Part shown: positions 9,537 through 19,353 of the stretch, piece after piece
Layout of the letters: every line of letters starts with the position of its first letter
How positions within the stretch are numbered: position 1 is the stretch's first letter
Assembly: GCA_020850225.1 (NCBI GenBank)
Contig: JADZFD010000090.1
Span: forward strand, 27,496 to 91,495
Direction of reading: 5' to 3'
Source: Saprospiraceae bacterium
GTDB taxonomy: Bacteria; Bacteroidota; Bacteroidia; Chitinophagales; Saprospiraceae
DNA: 64,000 nt
Notes under the pieces: generated by a model
Databases searched by the model: none
What the model was told of the DNA's origin: nothing
Seen by the model: the letters and a program-made list of their open reading frames with translations, nothing else
Made by a program: the position numbers and the translations under genes

Positions 9537-12188
9537 ATGAGAAGTTTCAGACTATATGTAACCATTTGGATAGTCTGCTGTACATGTCTGTTAGCTCAAG
9601 GTCAGCACGATATACTACATACATATATCGATATTTCTGAGGCACACAATTTGAAATTCAGGAAGGACTATCTTAAGTATATATCGGATACATATGGATG
9701 GGTATTTAGTTATAATGCCAACACTATTGATGTTGAAGCAATAGTGCACTCAGACATAAAATCTTCGAGGCTTCAATTTGTTTTAGAGCAGATTTTTCAG
9801 CCCGATTTAATTTCATGTACTGTATCATTGCCTGATAAAATTATCCTGCAAAACCTGCAGAAAAAGCCAGGAGATGTGTACAGGCTTTCAGGTATTGTAA
9901 AAGATGTCGAAACAGGAGAAGCTGTTTATGGAGCTTTTGTCTTTGAAGCCAATTCAAGAATATCAGCGATAACCAACGAGAAAGGATATTTTGTAATTGA
10001 TCTCCCTTTCAGGAATGTCCGGATAGAGGTCAATTATCTGGGATACAAAAAATCGATCTATTCGGCAATAATTGATAAGCGAAAATTTATCCAAATAGAA
10101 ATGACAGGAAGCAACTATCTGGATACTATTCATGTACATAATCCTACCTCAAGACTCCAGTATGCTGATGGTGGGAATCTGATGGATGCATTCAGCATAC
10201 AGCGTAATTTGACTGTATCAGGTGAAACAGATATCGTAGCCAATGCCAGGGTAGTGCCAGGTGTCGTATCGGGTGGAGAGGGATTGAGTGGTCTGTACGT
10301 CAGGGGCGGTACACCTGATCAGAATCTTACCATGATAGACGGTGTAGCCATGTATGAAACAAGCCATCTGTTGGGTATTACATCTATATTTATGGATGAA
10401 TCAGTAAAAGAAGCTAGTTTTATAAAAAATGGATTTCCTGCAAGATATGGTGGCAGAATATCGAGTGTACTTGATATACAGTTGAAGGAAGGTGATAAGA
10501 CTAAAAACAATACATCGGTTACAGTGGGTTTGTCCGGATTGAATGTACATTTTAATGGGCCTGTAATCAAAGATAAACTAACATATTCAGTGAGTATGCG
10601 GAGTTCCTGGTTGAATTTTTATGTAAATAATATTATAAAAAAATATACCAAATACGATGATATTGATATAAAGTATCACGATATTATGGGAAAGTTTACA
10701 TATCATTTCTCTGGTAATAACAGTTTGAGTTTATCTTTGTATAATGGTGGAGATCACTTTTTTCTGACAAAATCAAATACACTAATCAATAATCAGGAAA
10801 ATTATACTTTAAAAGTTTTTGACAGGAATGGCATAGGCTGGACTAACCGTGTTGGATCATTGAAATGGAATTATCTGGCAGGTGATAAATTAAGTATTAA
10901 AGTACAATCCGGCTTTATCAAATATTCAAACAATGCGAGGTCAAGCTATATTTTTAATAATATACTGTCTGATACCAGTAAGGTTGATCAGTTGGATGTG
11001 CTGACTCAAACACATATTCAGGATATTAATGCAAGAGCTGATGCTGATTATTACTTCAATGACAATCATATATTCCGCTCAGGAGTAAATGTTGTCAGAC
11101 AGGTTTTTAATCCGACAGTCAAGCAGAGTACAATTATACTGAAGGATGAAGCTGAAAATATAACTGACAAAGATTCGTCTATATCAACTTACAATATACA
11201 ATATTATCTTGAAGATAACTTCAAGTGGAATGATAAGTTGTTCATTTATGGAGGATTACACCTGAGCACCTATAAGCTTGAAAGAAAATCTTATATTTCT
11301 CTGCAACCCCGATTAAAACTCATCTGGTCAATAACTGATAATCAGATGATTTCTGTTTCGTACAGCCGCATGACACAGTTTGTACATCTTCTTTCCAGCT
11401 CAGGCCTGGGCTTGCCATCCAATCTATGGGTACCTTCTACGGAAAAGATTCGTCCGTTAAATGCCAATCAGTGGAGCGCAGGCTACACACTTAATATCGG
11501 CAAATCAGCCTATGTTCAATTCGGTGCATATAGCCGAACTATATCCAATATACTGGAATATACGACACCCATTGATATGTTTTATTTTTTGATCAACGAT
11601 CAGAATATATCCACAATAGTGAATTCAGCCAGAGACTGGGAAAGGAATGTTTATTCCGGTAATGGAATGTCAAAAGGTCTCGAATTCCTTGTACATAAGA
11701 CTTCCGGAAGACTGACCGGATGGCTTTCGGCTACAAGGTCGGTAACAACACGCAATTTTAAAGAAATCAATAAAGGGAAATCCTTTCCGGCTGCCCATGA
11801 TAAGCCCTGGAATACGAATGTCGGATTCAATTACAGATTTTCCAGTCACTGGAATGCCGGAGCCAACTTTGTTTACAACACTGGAAATGCATTTTCACTG
11901 TCGACTGAAGAATATGATTCTTATCTTGGAATAAAACTTTTGAACAGTGATGGTAAAAATAACTACAGACTACCTGATTTTCACCAACTAAGCATGAATG
12001 TGATGTACAGTCGTAAGGGGAAACTGATGGACACCGAAGTTGCATTTAAACTATACAATGTATACAACCGGCTGAATGCATATTATATTTATATTTACAA
12101 AAGCAGTCTGGTACCTGAAGCACCTGTTTTGAGAAAAGTAAGCATTTTGCCTGTTACACCTTCTTTAAGCATAAAGATTAATTTTTGA
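9537..12188 (+). CDS. TonB-dependent receptor with STN signalling domain
   Basis: This 883-residue outer-membrane transporter has a signal peptide ending near AQGQ. An STN domain at about residues 35-105 contacts FecR. It is followed by a carboxypeptidase-regulatory-like domain (about 117-190; LSGIVKDVETGEAVYGAFV), a TonB plug (about 215-330; GLYVRGGTPDQNLTMIDGVAMY, broken by GG turns) and a beta-barrel ending in LSIKINF with a terminal aromatic residue. The ATG at 9537 is used rather than the TTG one codon before it. The STN domain and upstream sigma/FecR pair show transport coupled to transcriptional signalling. The DUF4249 lipoprotein downstream is the likely surface partner. The imported substrate is unknown. 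Confidence 0.93.
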   Translation: MRSFRLYVTIWIVCCTCLLAQGQHDILHTYIDISEAHNLKFRKDYLKYISDTYGWVFSYNANTIDVEAIVHSDIKSSRLQFVLEQIFQPDLISCTVSLPDKIILQNLQKKPGDVYRLSGIVKDVETGEAVYGAFVFEANSRISAITNEKGYFVIDLPFRNVRIEVNYLGYKKSIYSAIIDKRKFIQIEMTGSNYLDTIHVHNPTSRLQYADGGNLMDAFSIQRNLTVSGETDIVANARVVPGVVSGGEGLSGLYVRGGTPDQNLTMIDGVAMYETSHLLGITSIFMDESVKEASFIKNGFPARYGGRISSVLDIQLKEGDKTKNNTSVTVGLSGLNVHFNGPVIKDKLTYSVSMRSSWLNFYVNNIIKKYTKYDDIDIKYHDIMGKFTYHFSGNNSLSLSLYNGGDHFFLTKSNTLINNQENYTLKVFDRNGIGWTNRVGSLKWNYLAGDKLSIKVQSGFIKYSNNARSSYIFNNILSDTSKVDQLDVLTQTHIQDINARADADYYFNDNHIFRSGVNVVRQVFNPTVKQSTIILKDEAENITDKDSSISTYNIQYYLEDNFKWNDKLFIYGGLHLSTYKLERKSYISLQPRLKLIWSITDNQMISVSYSRMTQFVHLLSSSGLGLPSNLWVPSTEKIRPLNANQWSAGYTLNIGKSAYVQFGAYSRTISNILEYTTPIDMFYFLINDQNISTIVNSARDWERNVYSGNGMSKGLEFLVHKTSGRLTGWLSATRSVTTRNFKEINKGKSFPAAHDKPWNTNVGFNYRFSSHWNAGANFVYNTGNAFSLSTEEYDSYLGIKLLNSDGKNNYRLPDFHQLSMNVMYSRKGKLMDTEVAFKLYNVYNRLNAYYIYIYKSSLVPEAPVLRKVSILPVTPSLSIKINF

Positions 12189-12360
12189 AATAAGATTTTG
12201 ACTGTCCGACAATACAGTATTTGTTTTAATATATAATATTGTATTTACTTAAATATAGAATTTATATTTGGTATAGTAATTTTATGGGTAAAATTTATTT
12301 GTATTTTAATACACGATATATCAAAATTAATATTAATTTTGATTTTTGTTAGAGGTTTTT

Positions 12361-13269
12361 ATGCGGATTATTTATTATTTTACGGTATTCGTATTGCTGC
12401 TTACATACACTTCATGTGAGGAAGATTTTGTATTTGTAAAAAATAATTTTACACCACAGATAGTTGTAAATGCCGTTTTTAAACCGGATCACAAATGGAT
12501 GGTGCACGTTTCTACAAGCAGGGATATGCTTGATCCTGCCAGTAAAATACGTAATGTAGGGAATGCAAATGTAGTCATAGTAGAAAGTGTGAGCAAATAC
12601 AGAATTTATCTCAAACATATTGGTGAAGGCATGTATTCAGCAGATTACTATCCTCCACTTCCCGATAAAAGTTATGAATTGATAGTAGAAGTACCAGGAT
12701 TTAAAACTGTAAAAGCAAAAAGCAGTGCTCCTCAAAAAGCTAATATCGTTAATGTTTTTACAGACTTGATAAATGAAAAGGTCACCAATGTGAAGTTTCA
12801 GGTGAAAGACGATAAAAGCCAGTTTCTTATTTGGAATTTTATCACTTCCAAAGGTAGTAACGGACCCATAGACACTATCTATACGGGTAATCCCAAATCG
12901 TTTATTTTTGGATTTTACAATTATGACAATGCATTGTCTTCCTATATTGTCAGCGGAAAGGATGCTGTAACCAATTCCGGAGTTTTTTCTGGTAATTTCG
13001 TAGAAGATAGTGGTAGTGCAGACAATTCTTCAAAAGACAATAATGGGTCTTCCAATGAAGAAAGCGCTGATAATACTGAAATTAAAAAATATCTGAGAGT
13101 AGTAACTGCCAGCAGCAACTTATATAGTTATTACAAGTCTGTGGAAAAGTTTTTAAGTGCCGGAAATCATAATAGTAGCTTTTCCAATAGCCCACAGATA
13201 TATTCCAATATTGAAAATGGTCTTGGTATTTTTGCAGGGTATACAGAACAACTGACAGAAATAGAGTAA
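12361..13269 (+). CDS. DUF4249 family lipoprotein
   Basis: This 302-residue lipoprotein has the lipobox LTYTSC at about residues 13-18 and begins its mature part with EEDFVFVKNNFTPQIVVNAVF. That opening, and the C-terminal GLGIFAGYT, are typical of DUF4249. The family is regularly encoded next to TonB receptors in Bacteroidota and may be a surface partner analogous to SusD. A Ser/Asn/Asp-rich low-complexity stretch lies around residues 222-245. The ATG at 12361 is chosen because the signal peptide starts there; an upstream TTG would only add a charged extension. The 172-base gap after the receptor is AT-rich and may contain its own promoter. Confidence 0.85.
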   Translation: MRIIYYFTVFVLLLTYTSCEEDFVFVKNNFTPQIVVNAVFKPDHKWMVHVSTSRDMLDPASKIRNVGNANVVIVESVSKYRIYLKHIGEGMYSADYYPPLPDKSYELIVEVPGFKTVKAKSSAPQKANIVNVFTDLINEKVTNVKFQVKDDKSQFLIWNFITSKGSNGPIDTIYTGNPKSFIFGFYNYDNALSSYIVSGKDAVTNSGVFSGNFVEDSGSADNSSKDNNGSSNEESADNTEIKKYLRVVTASSNLYSYYKSVEKFLSAGNHNSSFSNSPQIYSNIENGLGIFAGYTEQLTEIE

Positions 13270-13286
13270 GTAATTTTGTTTGTTGA

Positions 13287-13736
13287 ATGGCCGATACATA
13301 CATTTGTTTTCCAATAGATTTTGCTACTCCGGAATATGACGAGACAGTTCGTCTTCGTTATGATATTTTAAGAAGACCACTTGATTTACATTTTAACCCT
13401 GAAGACCTGGCAACAGAATTCGATTCTATTCATATAGCGTGTTACCATTCAGGCACTATGTTGCTGGCAGGTTGTCTTACATTGAAACCTCTTGAATCGG
13501 GTGACATTAAAATGAGACAGGTAGCCGTATCTGTAGCTTTGCAGAATCAGGGTATAGGTTCTCTGATGGTTAACTATGCTGAAAATGTAGCAATACAATC
13601 AGGTTTTACAAGGATGGTCCTGCATGCGAGAATTTCAGCTGTCACTTTTTATGATAAAATGGGATATAGTGTGTCGGGTAAAACCTTTAAGGAAGTTGGA
13701 ATAGACCACAAATTTATGTACAGGAAGTTGGTGTAA
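13287..13736 (+). CDS. GNAT family N-acetyltransferase
   Basis: This 149-residue protein uses acetyl-CoA to acetylate an amine substrate that cannot be predicted here. The acetyl-CoA binding motif A is RQVAVSVALQNQGIGSLMV around residues 76-94, with QxxGxG present as QNQGIG. It is followed by VLHARISAVTFYDKMGY, the family's motif B with a Tyr general acid. The gene starts 17 bases after the DUF4249 gene on the same strand, so it may be the last gene of the signalling operon, although its function need not be related. Confidence 0.87.
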   Translation: MADTYICFPIDFATPEYDETVRLRYDILRRPLDLHFNPEDLATEFDSIHIACYHSGTMLLAGCLTLKPLESGDIKMRQVAVSVALQNQGIGSLMVNYAENVAIQSGFTRMVLHARISAVTFYDKMGYSVSGKTFKEVGIDHKFMYRKLV

Positions 13737-13823
13737 TAATTTCAAATACAATTCGACAGTCGCCCAATCATGACGCTACATTGTCTGATTCAATATAAAA
13801 CATTGTATTAAAAACTATATAGC

Positions 13824-14537
13824 TTATTCCAGTTCTCTTAAATAAAGTTGGATTGTATTTTTTAAACCCAGATAAATCGCATCACATATTACAGCATGAC
13901 CAATAGATACTTCAAGCAGGTTAGGGATATTTTCCTTAAAAAACCTTAAATTGTCCAAATTCAGATCATGACCGGCATTGATTCCAATACCAATACTATT
14001 TGCAAATTGGGCAGCTTCTACAAATGGCGCAATAGCTGCATTTTTGTCTTTATGAAATTGATGTGCATAAGGACCAGTGTAAAATTCAATTCTGTCAGCA
14101 CCACATTCTTTTGCAGCGTATATCCTGTCTTTATCAGGATCGATAAATAAGCTCACCCTGATACCCGCATCTTTAATTTGTTTTATCGTTTCTGAAAGGA
14201 ATACGCTGTTAGAAATAGTATCCCATCCGTTGTCAGATGTCAGCGCTTCCGGAGCGTCGGGAACAAGTGTACACTGTGCCGGTTTGTTTTTGATAACCAA
14301 ATCTAAAAATTCCGGGGTAGGGTACCCTTCGATATTGAATTCAGTAGTAACATGATCTTTCAGTACCGGAATGTCGGAGTATCTGACATGCCTTTGGTCG
14401 GGTCTGGGATGAACAGTAATTCCCTGAGCTCCGTATCTTTCGCAATCCAATGCTGATTTAATCAAATCCGGGTAATTGGCACCTCTTGAGTTGCGTATTA
14501 GGGCGATTTTATTGATGTTGACGCTGAATAGAGTCAT
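13824..14537 (-). CDS. pdxJ: Pyridoxine 5'-phosphate synthase
   Basis: PdxJ condenses 3-amino-1-hydroxyacetone phosphate with 1-deoxy-xylulose 5-phosphate to form pyridoxine phosphate, the last committed step of DXP-dependent vitamin B6 synthesis. It has 237 residues and forms a TIM barrel. Visible motifs are SVNINKIALIRNSRG, GITVHPRPDQRHVR, FNIEGYP, CTLVPD, FIDPD, RIEFYTGPYA and GINAGHDLNLDN. It is the third gene of a minus-strand operon, 20 bases after the bifunctional nuclease gene. It reads towards the GNAT gene and ends 87 bases from it. Confidence 0.97.
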   Translation of the reverse strand: MTLFSVNINKIALIRNSRGANYPDLIKSALDCERYGAQGITVHPRPDQRHVRYSDIPVLKDHVTTEFNIEGYPTPEFLDLVIKNKPAQCTLVPDAPEALTSDNGWDTISNSVFLSETIKQIKDAGIRVSLFIDPDKDRIYAAKECGADRIEFYTGPYAHQFHKDKNAAIAPFVEAAQFANSIGIGINAGHDLNLDNLRFFKENIPNLLEVSIGHAVICDAIYLGLKNTIQLYLRELE

Positions 14538-14557
14538 AAGGATTAGAAAGTTAAATT

Positions 14558-15142
14558 TTAGGATTCTTTGGATTTTCTGTCATTGATGATATCTCTGAGT
14601 TGAGCAGCTCTTTCGTAGTCTTCCTTTGCAAGAGCGGCATCCAATAATTTTTCCAGATTGACTATACTCATTTCTTCTATTGTTTCAGACTTACTCTTTT
14701 TAGGCTTGGCTGGTATGTTTTCTTCGTTTTCATCATCGAGCAGTACACCTGCATTTTCCATGATGAACTCATAGGTAAATATCGGACACTCAAATCTTAC
14801 AGCCAGAGAAATAGCGTCAGAAGTTCTGGCATCTATATTTATGATATTGCCGTTGAGTTCACAAACAAGTTGTGCAAAAAATATACCATCCAGCAAATTG
14901 TTAATAATAACTTCTTTAAGGACTATCTCAAATGCGTCCATGGTATTTTTGAACAAATCGTGTGTCAGCGGTCTGTTGGGGTTCATATTTTCCAAAGCAA
15001 CTGCAATCGCCTGGGCTTCGAATCCACCTATTATAATGGGTAATCTCCTTTTGCCATTTTCTTCTCCGAGTATGACAGCATAGTTGTGTGACTGTGTTAC
15101 ACTATGTGATAAGGCAATTATAGATAATTTTACTTTCTTCAT
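14558..15142 (-). CDS. Bifunctional nuclease (DUF151) with C-terminal UVR domain
   Basis: This 194-residue protein combines a BFN/DUF151 domain at residues 1-130 (SHNYAVILGEENGKRRLPI, IDARTSDAISLAVR) with an acidic, Lys-rich linker and a C-terminal UVR helix pair (LEKLLDAALAKEDYERAAQL) that in UvrB/UvrC mediates protein contact. Family members have been described as DNases and RNases; the biological substrate is unknown. It is the second gene of a three-gene minus-strand cluster with the saccharopine-dehydrogenase-like gene (47 bases upstream) and pdxJ (20 bases downstream). Confidence 0.87.
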   Translation of the reverse strand: MKKVKLSIIALSHSVTQSHNYAVILGEENGKRRLPIIIGGFEAQAIAVALENMNPNRPLTHDLFKNTMDAFEIVLKEVIINNLLDGIFFAQLVCELNGNIINIDARTSDAISLAVRFECPIFTYEFIMENAGVLLDDENEENIPAKPKKSKSETIEEMSIVNLEKLLDAALAKEDYERAAQLRDIINDRKSKES

Positions 15143-15189
15143 TTTATAAGTAGGATTCTGTTATTATAACGGAATTTATGGTATACAGT

Positions 15190-16326
15190 TTAATATTTGC
15201 CATAAATAGCTTTTACAAAAGGTCCGTTTAGAAATGATTCTGTTTCAAGTTGACTTTGGAGGATTGTTCCTTTCCAGTTGTTGCTCAGCATCATATAGGC
15301 TACCTGACATAAAGGTGCTGCAGTTGTACTTTGTATGGCTCTGAGTTTTTTTCGACCAACATAACTCGGTTCAATTGTATATGATCGCTCTTTTGCACGC
15401 AGATTTCCCTTGCTGTCTCTTCCTTCTACAGATGCATATATGACTACTACGTCATCTTCAACACTCGGAATGTTGTCCAGCATTATCTTTTCAAGACTTT
15501 TGATCTGATCATCTCCGGATGGAATTGCATTGATTGTATTTTTTACCCATTGATAATGTCCGGGATAACGCAATGTCTTGTAGTCCAGATTTTTAACCTG
15601 TTTGGAAAATGCATCCGGCAAATCTGCAGCACCTCCGGATGTATAATTGTCTTCATAAAGTAGACCGTCAATGATAATTGAATCTAAACCGGATAAAGCA
15701 GGAACATTGGTTTTTTTATAATCTCTTACGACTTCTGCATCTTTCAGGTATTCTGTTGCCACCCCAATAGGACTCCAGGTAAATGCATAAAAATAAGGCG
15801 CTGCTGCATGCTTGCTTATTGCTCCTACCTTCATTTTCATAGTATCAGCCTGATCTACATTAAAATCCTGACAAAACTCTTTGAATAACTGGCTTGCCAG
15901 AATATTGATGAATCCGGGTGCAAGACCTGTCTGCAATACAAAAGCGGTCTCAGCATCCTTTGATATTTCTTTGATGTCGTTCGTTTCCTGTACATACTCT
16001 GTCAGGTTGGCATAATGACAGTTGAATTTTTTAGCTAAAGACGCAATTCTGGGTGCCTGGCTTCCGGGAAGACAGTCCAGTATAACATCGCATTGAGAAA
16101 GTGCTTCATCCATCGCTGGATTACTGCCATCAGATGACATCAGCACAGTATGGACTTTTGGTGTATTTATACAGCCTTCTGCAACAAATTGTGCAGCGCC
16201 TTCAATAGCGTATTGTGAAATGTCACCAAAAAATATTTCAGTATCCATTATATTCGTTTCAGATAAAATAAGGCCTGCTGCCTGCCCGATACCACCACTA
16301 CCGGCAATAAATATCTTTGCTTTCAT
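15190..16326 (-). CDS. Saccharopine dehydrogenase-like oxidoreductase
   Basis: This 378-residue cytosolic protein has an N-terminal Rossmann fold (IFIAGSGGIGQAAGLIL, with GxGxxG at residues 9-14). A saccharopine-dehydrogenase-type catalytic domain follows (LQTGLAPGFINILASQLFKEF and later RYPGHYQWVK). Members act on lysine-pathway or carboxynorspermidine-type substrates; which one applies here is not decided by the sequence. A TATCTTTG element is 55 bases upstream and the gene appears to lead the operon with the DUF151 nuclease and pdxJ. Confidence 0.85.
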   Translation of the reverse strand: MKAKIFIAGSGGIGQAAGLILSETNIMDTEIFFGDISQYAIEGAAQFVAEGCINTPKVHTVLMSSDGSNPAMDEALSQCDVILDCLPGSQAPRIASLAKKFNCHYANLTEYVQETNDIKEISKDAETAFVLQTGLAPGFINILASQLFKEFCQDFNVDQADTMKMKVGAISKHAAAPYFYAFTWSPIGVATEYLKDAEVVRDYKKTNVPALSGLDSIIIDGLLYEDNYTSGGAADLPDAFSKQVKNLDYKTLRYPGHYQWVKNTINAIPSGDDQIKSLEKIMLDNIPSVEDDVVVIYASVEGRDSKGNLRAKERSYTIEPSYVGRKKLRAIQSTTAAPLCQVAYMMLSNNWKGTILQSQLETESFLNGPFVKAIYGKY

Positions 16327-16380
16327 TGAAAATTGTTGATGAAATAACCTTAAAAACTAAATAATTTTATTTTTGGATTG

Positions 16381-16388
16381 CAAAGATA
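16381..16388 (-). promoter_or_regulatory. Candidate -7 element of the saccharopine-DH/pdxJ operon
   Basis: On the minus strand this reads TATCTTTG, matching TAnnTTTG, 55 bases before the start codon. A TTG is present on the same strand at 16410-16412 with a 21-base spacer, slightly longer than normal. Confidence 0.42.
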
Positions 16389-16563
16389 AGGATATTACCA
16401 CTAATATTACAATTTCAGTCAGTGACTCAGGTCATATAATATCATATTAAAATATTGAATATGAAAACATTTATACATATGAAATAAATACATAAATTAT
16501 AGAAGATTGAATATTAATTAAAAAAATATTAAATAAAATTATAATATGTATAAAAGGTAATAT

Positions 16564-16571
16564 TATCTTTG
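16564..16571 (+). promoter_or_regulatory. Candidate -7 element of ftsK
   Basis: TATCTTTG matches TAnnTTTG. It lies about 197 bases before the ftsK start, implying a long leader if used. No clear -33 element is present. Confidence 0.3.
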
Positions 16572-16767
16572 CATTGTAAAACTGATTATTGCCTATAAAT
16601 ATATTTCTACTTTAACTTCGGATTTCATGCTTTAAGAGAGATCATTTAATCATTCATCTGATAGTAATCATCTGAATGTGAATAAATTGGAAGTGAATTA
16701 GTTTATATGCCGTAATGTTTTTTATCCCAGATGTATTTATTCAACAAACCGATTATTTATTGCAACC

Positions 16768-19278
16768 ATGGCATTAAAGAAGCAAAAACCGAAATCCCCC
16801 ACTAAAACACGTTTTAATTGGAAAGATGAACGTATTCCTAAAGTTATAGGTGTAGTTCTTATATTGATGGCTGTCTATCTGGCCATTGCATTTGTTTCCT
16901 ATTTGTATACATGGAAAATGGATCAGGATAAAGTACTGAAGTTTTCATGGGGCATGTTGTTTCAGGGAGATTTGAGTGTACAAAACTGGTTGGGCAGGTT
17001 GGGAGCTATTATATCCAATATGTTTTTTTATTGGGGTTTCGGACTACCATCTATGATAGTTGTGGTTCTTATGATCCGTTTAGGTTTTGACCTTATTCGT
17101 CGTAAAAGCCTGGTTCCATTTTTAATATTTGCAAGAAACTCAGTGCTCATTATGGCATTCTTTTCCCTTTTATTTGAGTTTATATTCAGAAGTTCTGAAT
17201 TTACCTGGGGAGGAGCATTTGGTGAGAGTACTGTATTCTGGTTGGCAAACTTTTTGGGGCAAATCGGCCTGTTTCTGTTGATATTATTTAGCATGGGAGC
17301 CTATATTATGTGGAGATTCAATCCCAATCTTGAACATGTGACAATTGCAAATCCTTTGTCGAATCTTAGAATGCCATCTATGGATTTTTTTAAAGGGATG
17401 GAAGACAATGATATAAGACCCAATAATAAACCTGCTAAAAAAGATATTTTATCCAATGCGATAGATAATTTATTCAAAAAGGGTAATAGTGATGATGATT
17501 CGGAAGATGATTCCTCTGGTATAAAGCCTGTAGTTGGGTCTTCTTCATTGCGAGAATCTCATAATATGGAGTTTGAATTGCCCGCTCAGGCCACAACCAG
17601 ATCTGTTAAACCTGATATGAGTCATGAACTCGAAATTGAAGAAAATATAGGTGTCAGTCTGGAAGATGAAATTACTGAAACAGCGTTAGATACAGGACTG
17701 GCTAAAATACCTGTCAGCCCTGAATCTGAAATCGAAGCTGTTAAACTGGAAGATGAGCTCGAACCTTATGATCCAAAACTGGATTTGTCCAGATATAAGT
17801 ACCCGACTACTGAATTACTATTGGATTATGCAGACCAGAAGGTCGAAGTTGACAGAGCAGAATTGGAAGCCAACAAGGATCAGATCATTGCTACTTTACT
17901 CAATTACAAAATTGAAATAACAAAAATAAGGGCAACTATCGGACCAACGGTTACTCTATATGAGATTGTCCCTGCTCCGGGTGTAAAAATATCCAAAATC
18001 AAGAATCTGGAAGATGATATCGCCTTGAGCTTGTCTGCATTGGGGATCCGTATTATAGCTCCAATACCGGGTAAAGGAACGATAGGAATAGAAGTTCCTA
18101 ATAAGAACAAACAGGTAGTTTCACTTAAGGAACTGCTATTATCTGAAAAATTCACTCAGTCCAAGATGGCTTTACCTATTGCATTGGGTAAGACGATCTC
18201 CAATGAGGTTTTTGTAGCAGATCTTGCAAAAATGCCACATTTGCTTGTTGCCGGTGCTACAGGACAAGGAAAATCTGTGGGTATCAATGCTATTCTTATG
18301 TCTATTCTTTATAAGAAACACCCTTCTCAGGTAAAACTTGTACTGATAGACCCCAAAAAAGTAGAATTGTTTCCGTATGGTAGTTTAGATCAGCATTTTC
18401 TTGCATTCCTGCCGGATCAGGATGAGCCGATTATCACAGAAACCTCTAAAGTTATCAATACTTTGAATTCACTTTGTATTGAGATGGATGACAGGTATGA
18501 TCTGCTTAAAAAAGCACGGGTTCGTAATATAAACGAATATAATGAAAAATTTACGGAAAGAAAATTGAATCCAAATGAAGGACATAAGTTTCTGCCTTTT
18601 ATCGTACTTGTTATAGATGAGTTTGCCGATTTAATAATGACAGCAGGTAAAGAGGTAGAAATGCCGATCGCTCGTCTTGCGCAGCTGGCAAGGGCGATTG
18701 GTATACATTTGATTATCGCTACACAGCGTCCATCGGTCAACATTATAACTGGTATTATCAAAGCCAACTTCCCTGCAAGGCTTGCATTTAAGGTAACATC
18801 CAAGATAGATTCAAGAACGATTTTGGATGGTGGAGGTGCTGATCAGTTGATAGGAGCCGGTGATATGTTGTTGTCAATTGGTAGTAATAATGTTCGTTTA
18901 CAATGTGCATTTGTGGATACACCTGAAGTGGAAAGCGTTATCCAGCATATATCGAAACAGCAAGGCTTCCCTGAGCCGTTCTATCTTCCGGAATACAAGG
19001 GCGATGATGAAGGAGGAAGCGGATCTAAGGATATCCGTTACTCAGATTTGGATGAAAATTTTGAAGAAGCAGCCAGACTAATTGTATCATCACAGCATGG
19101 CTCAACTTCACTGATTCAGCGTAAGATGCAACTTGGATACAACAGAGCTGGACGGATCATGGATCAGATGGAACAGTTGGGTATTGTCGGACCTGCTCAG
19201 GGTTCTAAGCCTAGAGAAGTGCTGTTTTTCTCAGTAGAAGAATTAAATCAGTTTCTAATAGTAATAAAGAACAGATAG
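16768..19278 (+). CDS. ftsK: DNA translocase FtsK/SpoIIIE
   Basis: This 836-residue septal DNA pump segregates the chromosome termini at division and activates dimer resolution. Four transmembrane segments lie in the first 180 residues. An acidic, low-complexity linker spans roughly residues 210-350. The alpha and beta motor domains carry Walker A GATGQGKS near residue 495 and the Walker B-like LPFIVLVIDEFADLIM near 612. The DNA-reading gamma winged helix follows at the C-terminus (SLIQRKMQLGYNRAGRIMDQ). The linker is shorter than in E. coli, as usual outside the enterics. A bidirectional terminator separates it from bshC. Confidence 0.97.
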   Translation: MALKKQKPKSPTKTRFNWKDERIPKVIGVVLILMAVYLAIAFVSYLYTWKMDQDKVLKFSWGMLFQGDLSVQNWLGRLGAIISNMFFYWGFGLPSMIVVVLMIRLGFDLIRRKSLVPFLIFARNSVLIMAFFSLLFEFIFRSSEFTWGGAFGESTVFWLANFLGQIGLFLLILFSMGAYIMWRFNPNLEHVTIANPLSNLRMPSMDFFKGMEDNDIRPNNKPAKKDILSNAIDNLFKKGNSDDDSEDDSSGIKPVVGSSSLRESHNMEFELPAQATTRSVKPDMSHELEIEENIGVSLEDEITETALDTGLAKIPVSPESEIEAVKLEDELEPYDPKLDLSRYKYPTTELLLDYADQKVEVDRAELEANKDQIIATLLNYKIEITKIRATIGPTVTLYEIVPAPGVKISKIKNLEDDIALSLSALGIRIIAPIPGKGTIGIEVPNKNKQVVSLKELLLSEKFTQSKMALPIALGKTISNEVFVADLAKMPHLLVAGATGQGKSVGINAILMSILYKKHPSQVKLVLIDPKKVELFPYGSLDQHFLAFLPDQDEPIITETSKVINTLNSLCIEMDDRYDLLKKARVRNINEYNEKFTERKLNPNEGHKFLPFIVLVIDEFADLIMTAGKEVEMPIARLAQLARAIGIHLIIATQRPSVNIITGIIKANFPARLAFKVTSKIDSRTILDGGGADQLIGAGDMLLSIGSNNVRLQCAFVDTPEVESVIQHISKQQGFPEPFYLPEYKGDDEGGSGSKDIRYSDLDENFEEAARLIVSSQHGSTSLIQRKMQLGYNRAGRIMDQMEQLGIVGPAQGSKPREVLFFSVEELNQFLIVIKNR

Positions 19279-19305
19279 AAAATAAATTTTCAAATAGGAC
19301 CTTTG

Positions 19306-19350
19306 AAGTGCCTGTGCAATTTATTGTACGGGCACTTTCATTTTTATCTC
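19306..19350. terminator. Bidirectional terminator ftsK / bshC
   Basis: The arms at 19306-19319 and 19324-19337 form a 14-base-pair stem with two G-U wobbles around the loop TTTA. The plus-strand side runs into TCATTTTTATC and the minus-strand side is also T-rich. It is placed between two convergent genes. Confidence 0.75.
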
Positions 19351-19353
19351 ATT

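Larger units (their letters stand above)
16327..16767. other. Divergent spacer upstream of ftsK
   Basis: This 441-base, very AT-rich region separates the saccharopine-dehydrogenase-like gene from ftsK. It holds -7 elements for both directions (16381-16388 minus, 16564-16571 plus). No tRNA, open reading frame or strong hairpin was recognised in the roughly 190-base ftsK leader. Confidence 0.55.

Noticed and set aside
13745..13806. AATACAAT ... ATTGTATT inverted repeat between the GNAT gene and pdxJ
   Set aside because: The loop is about 45 bases and the arms are AT-only plus one G-C pair; it is unlikely to be a functional terminator.
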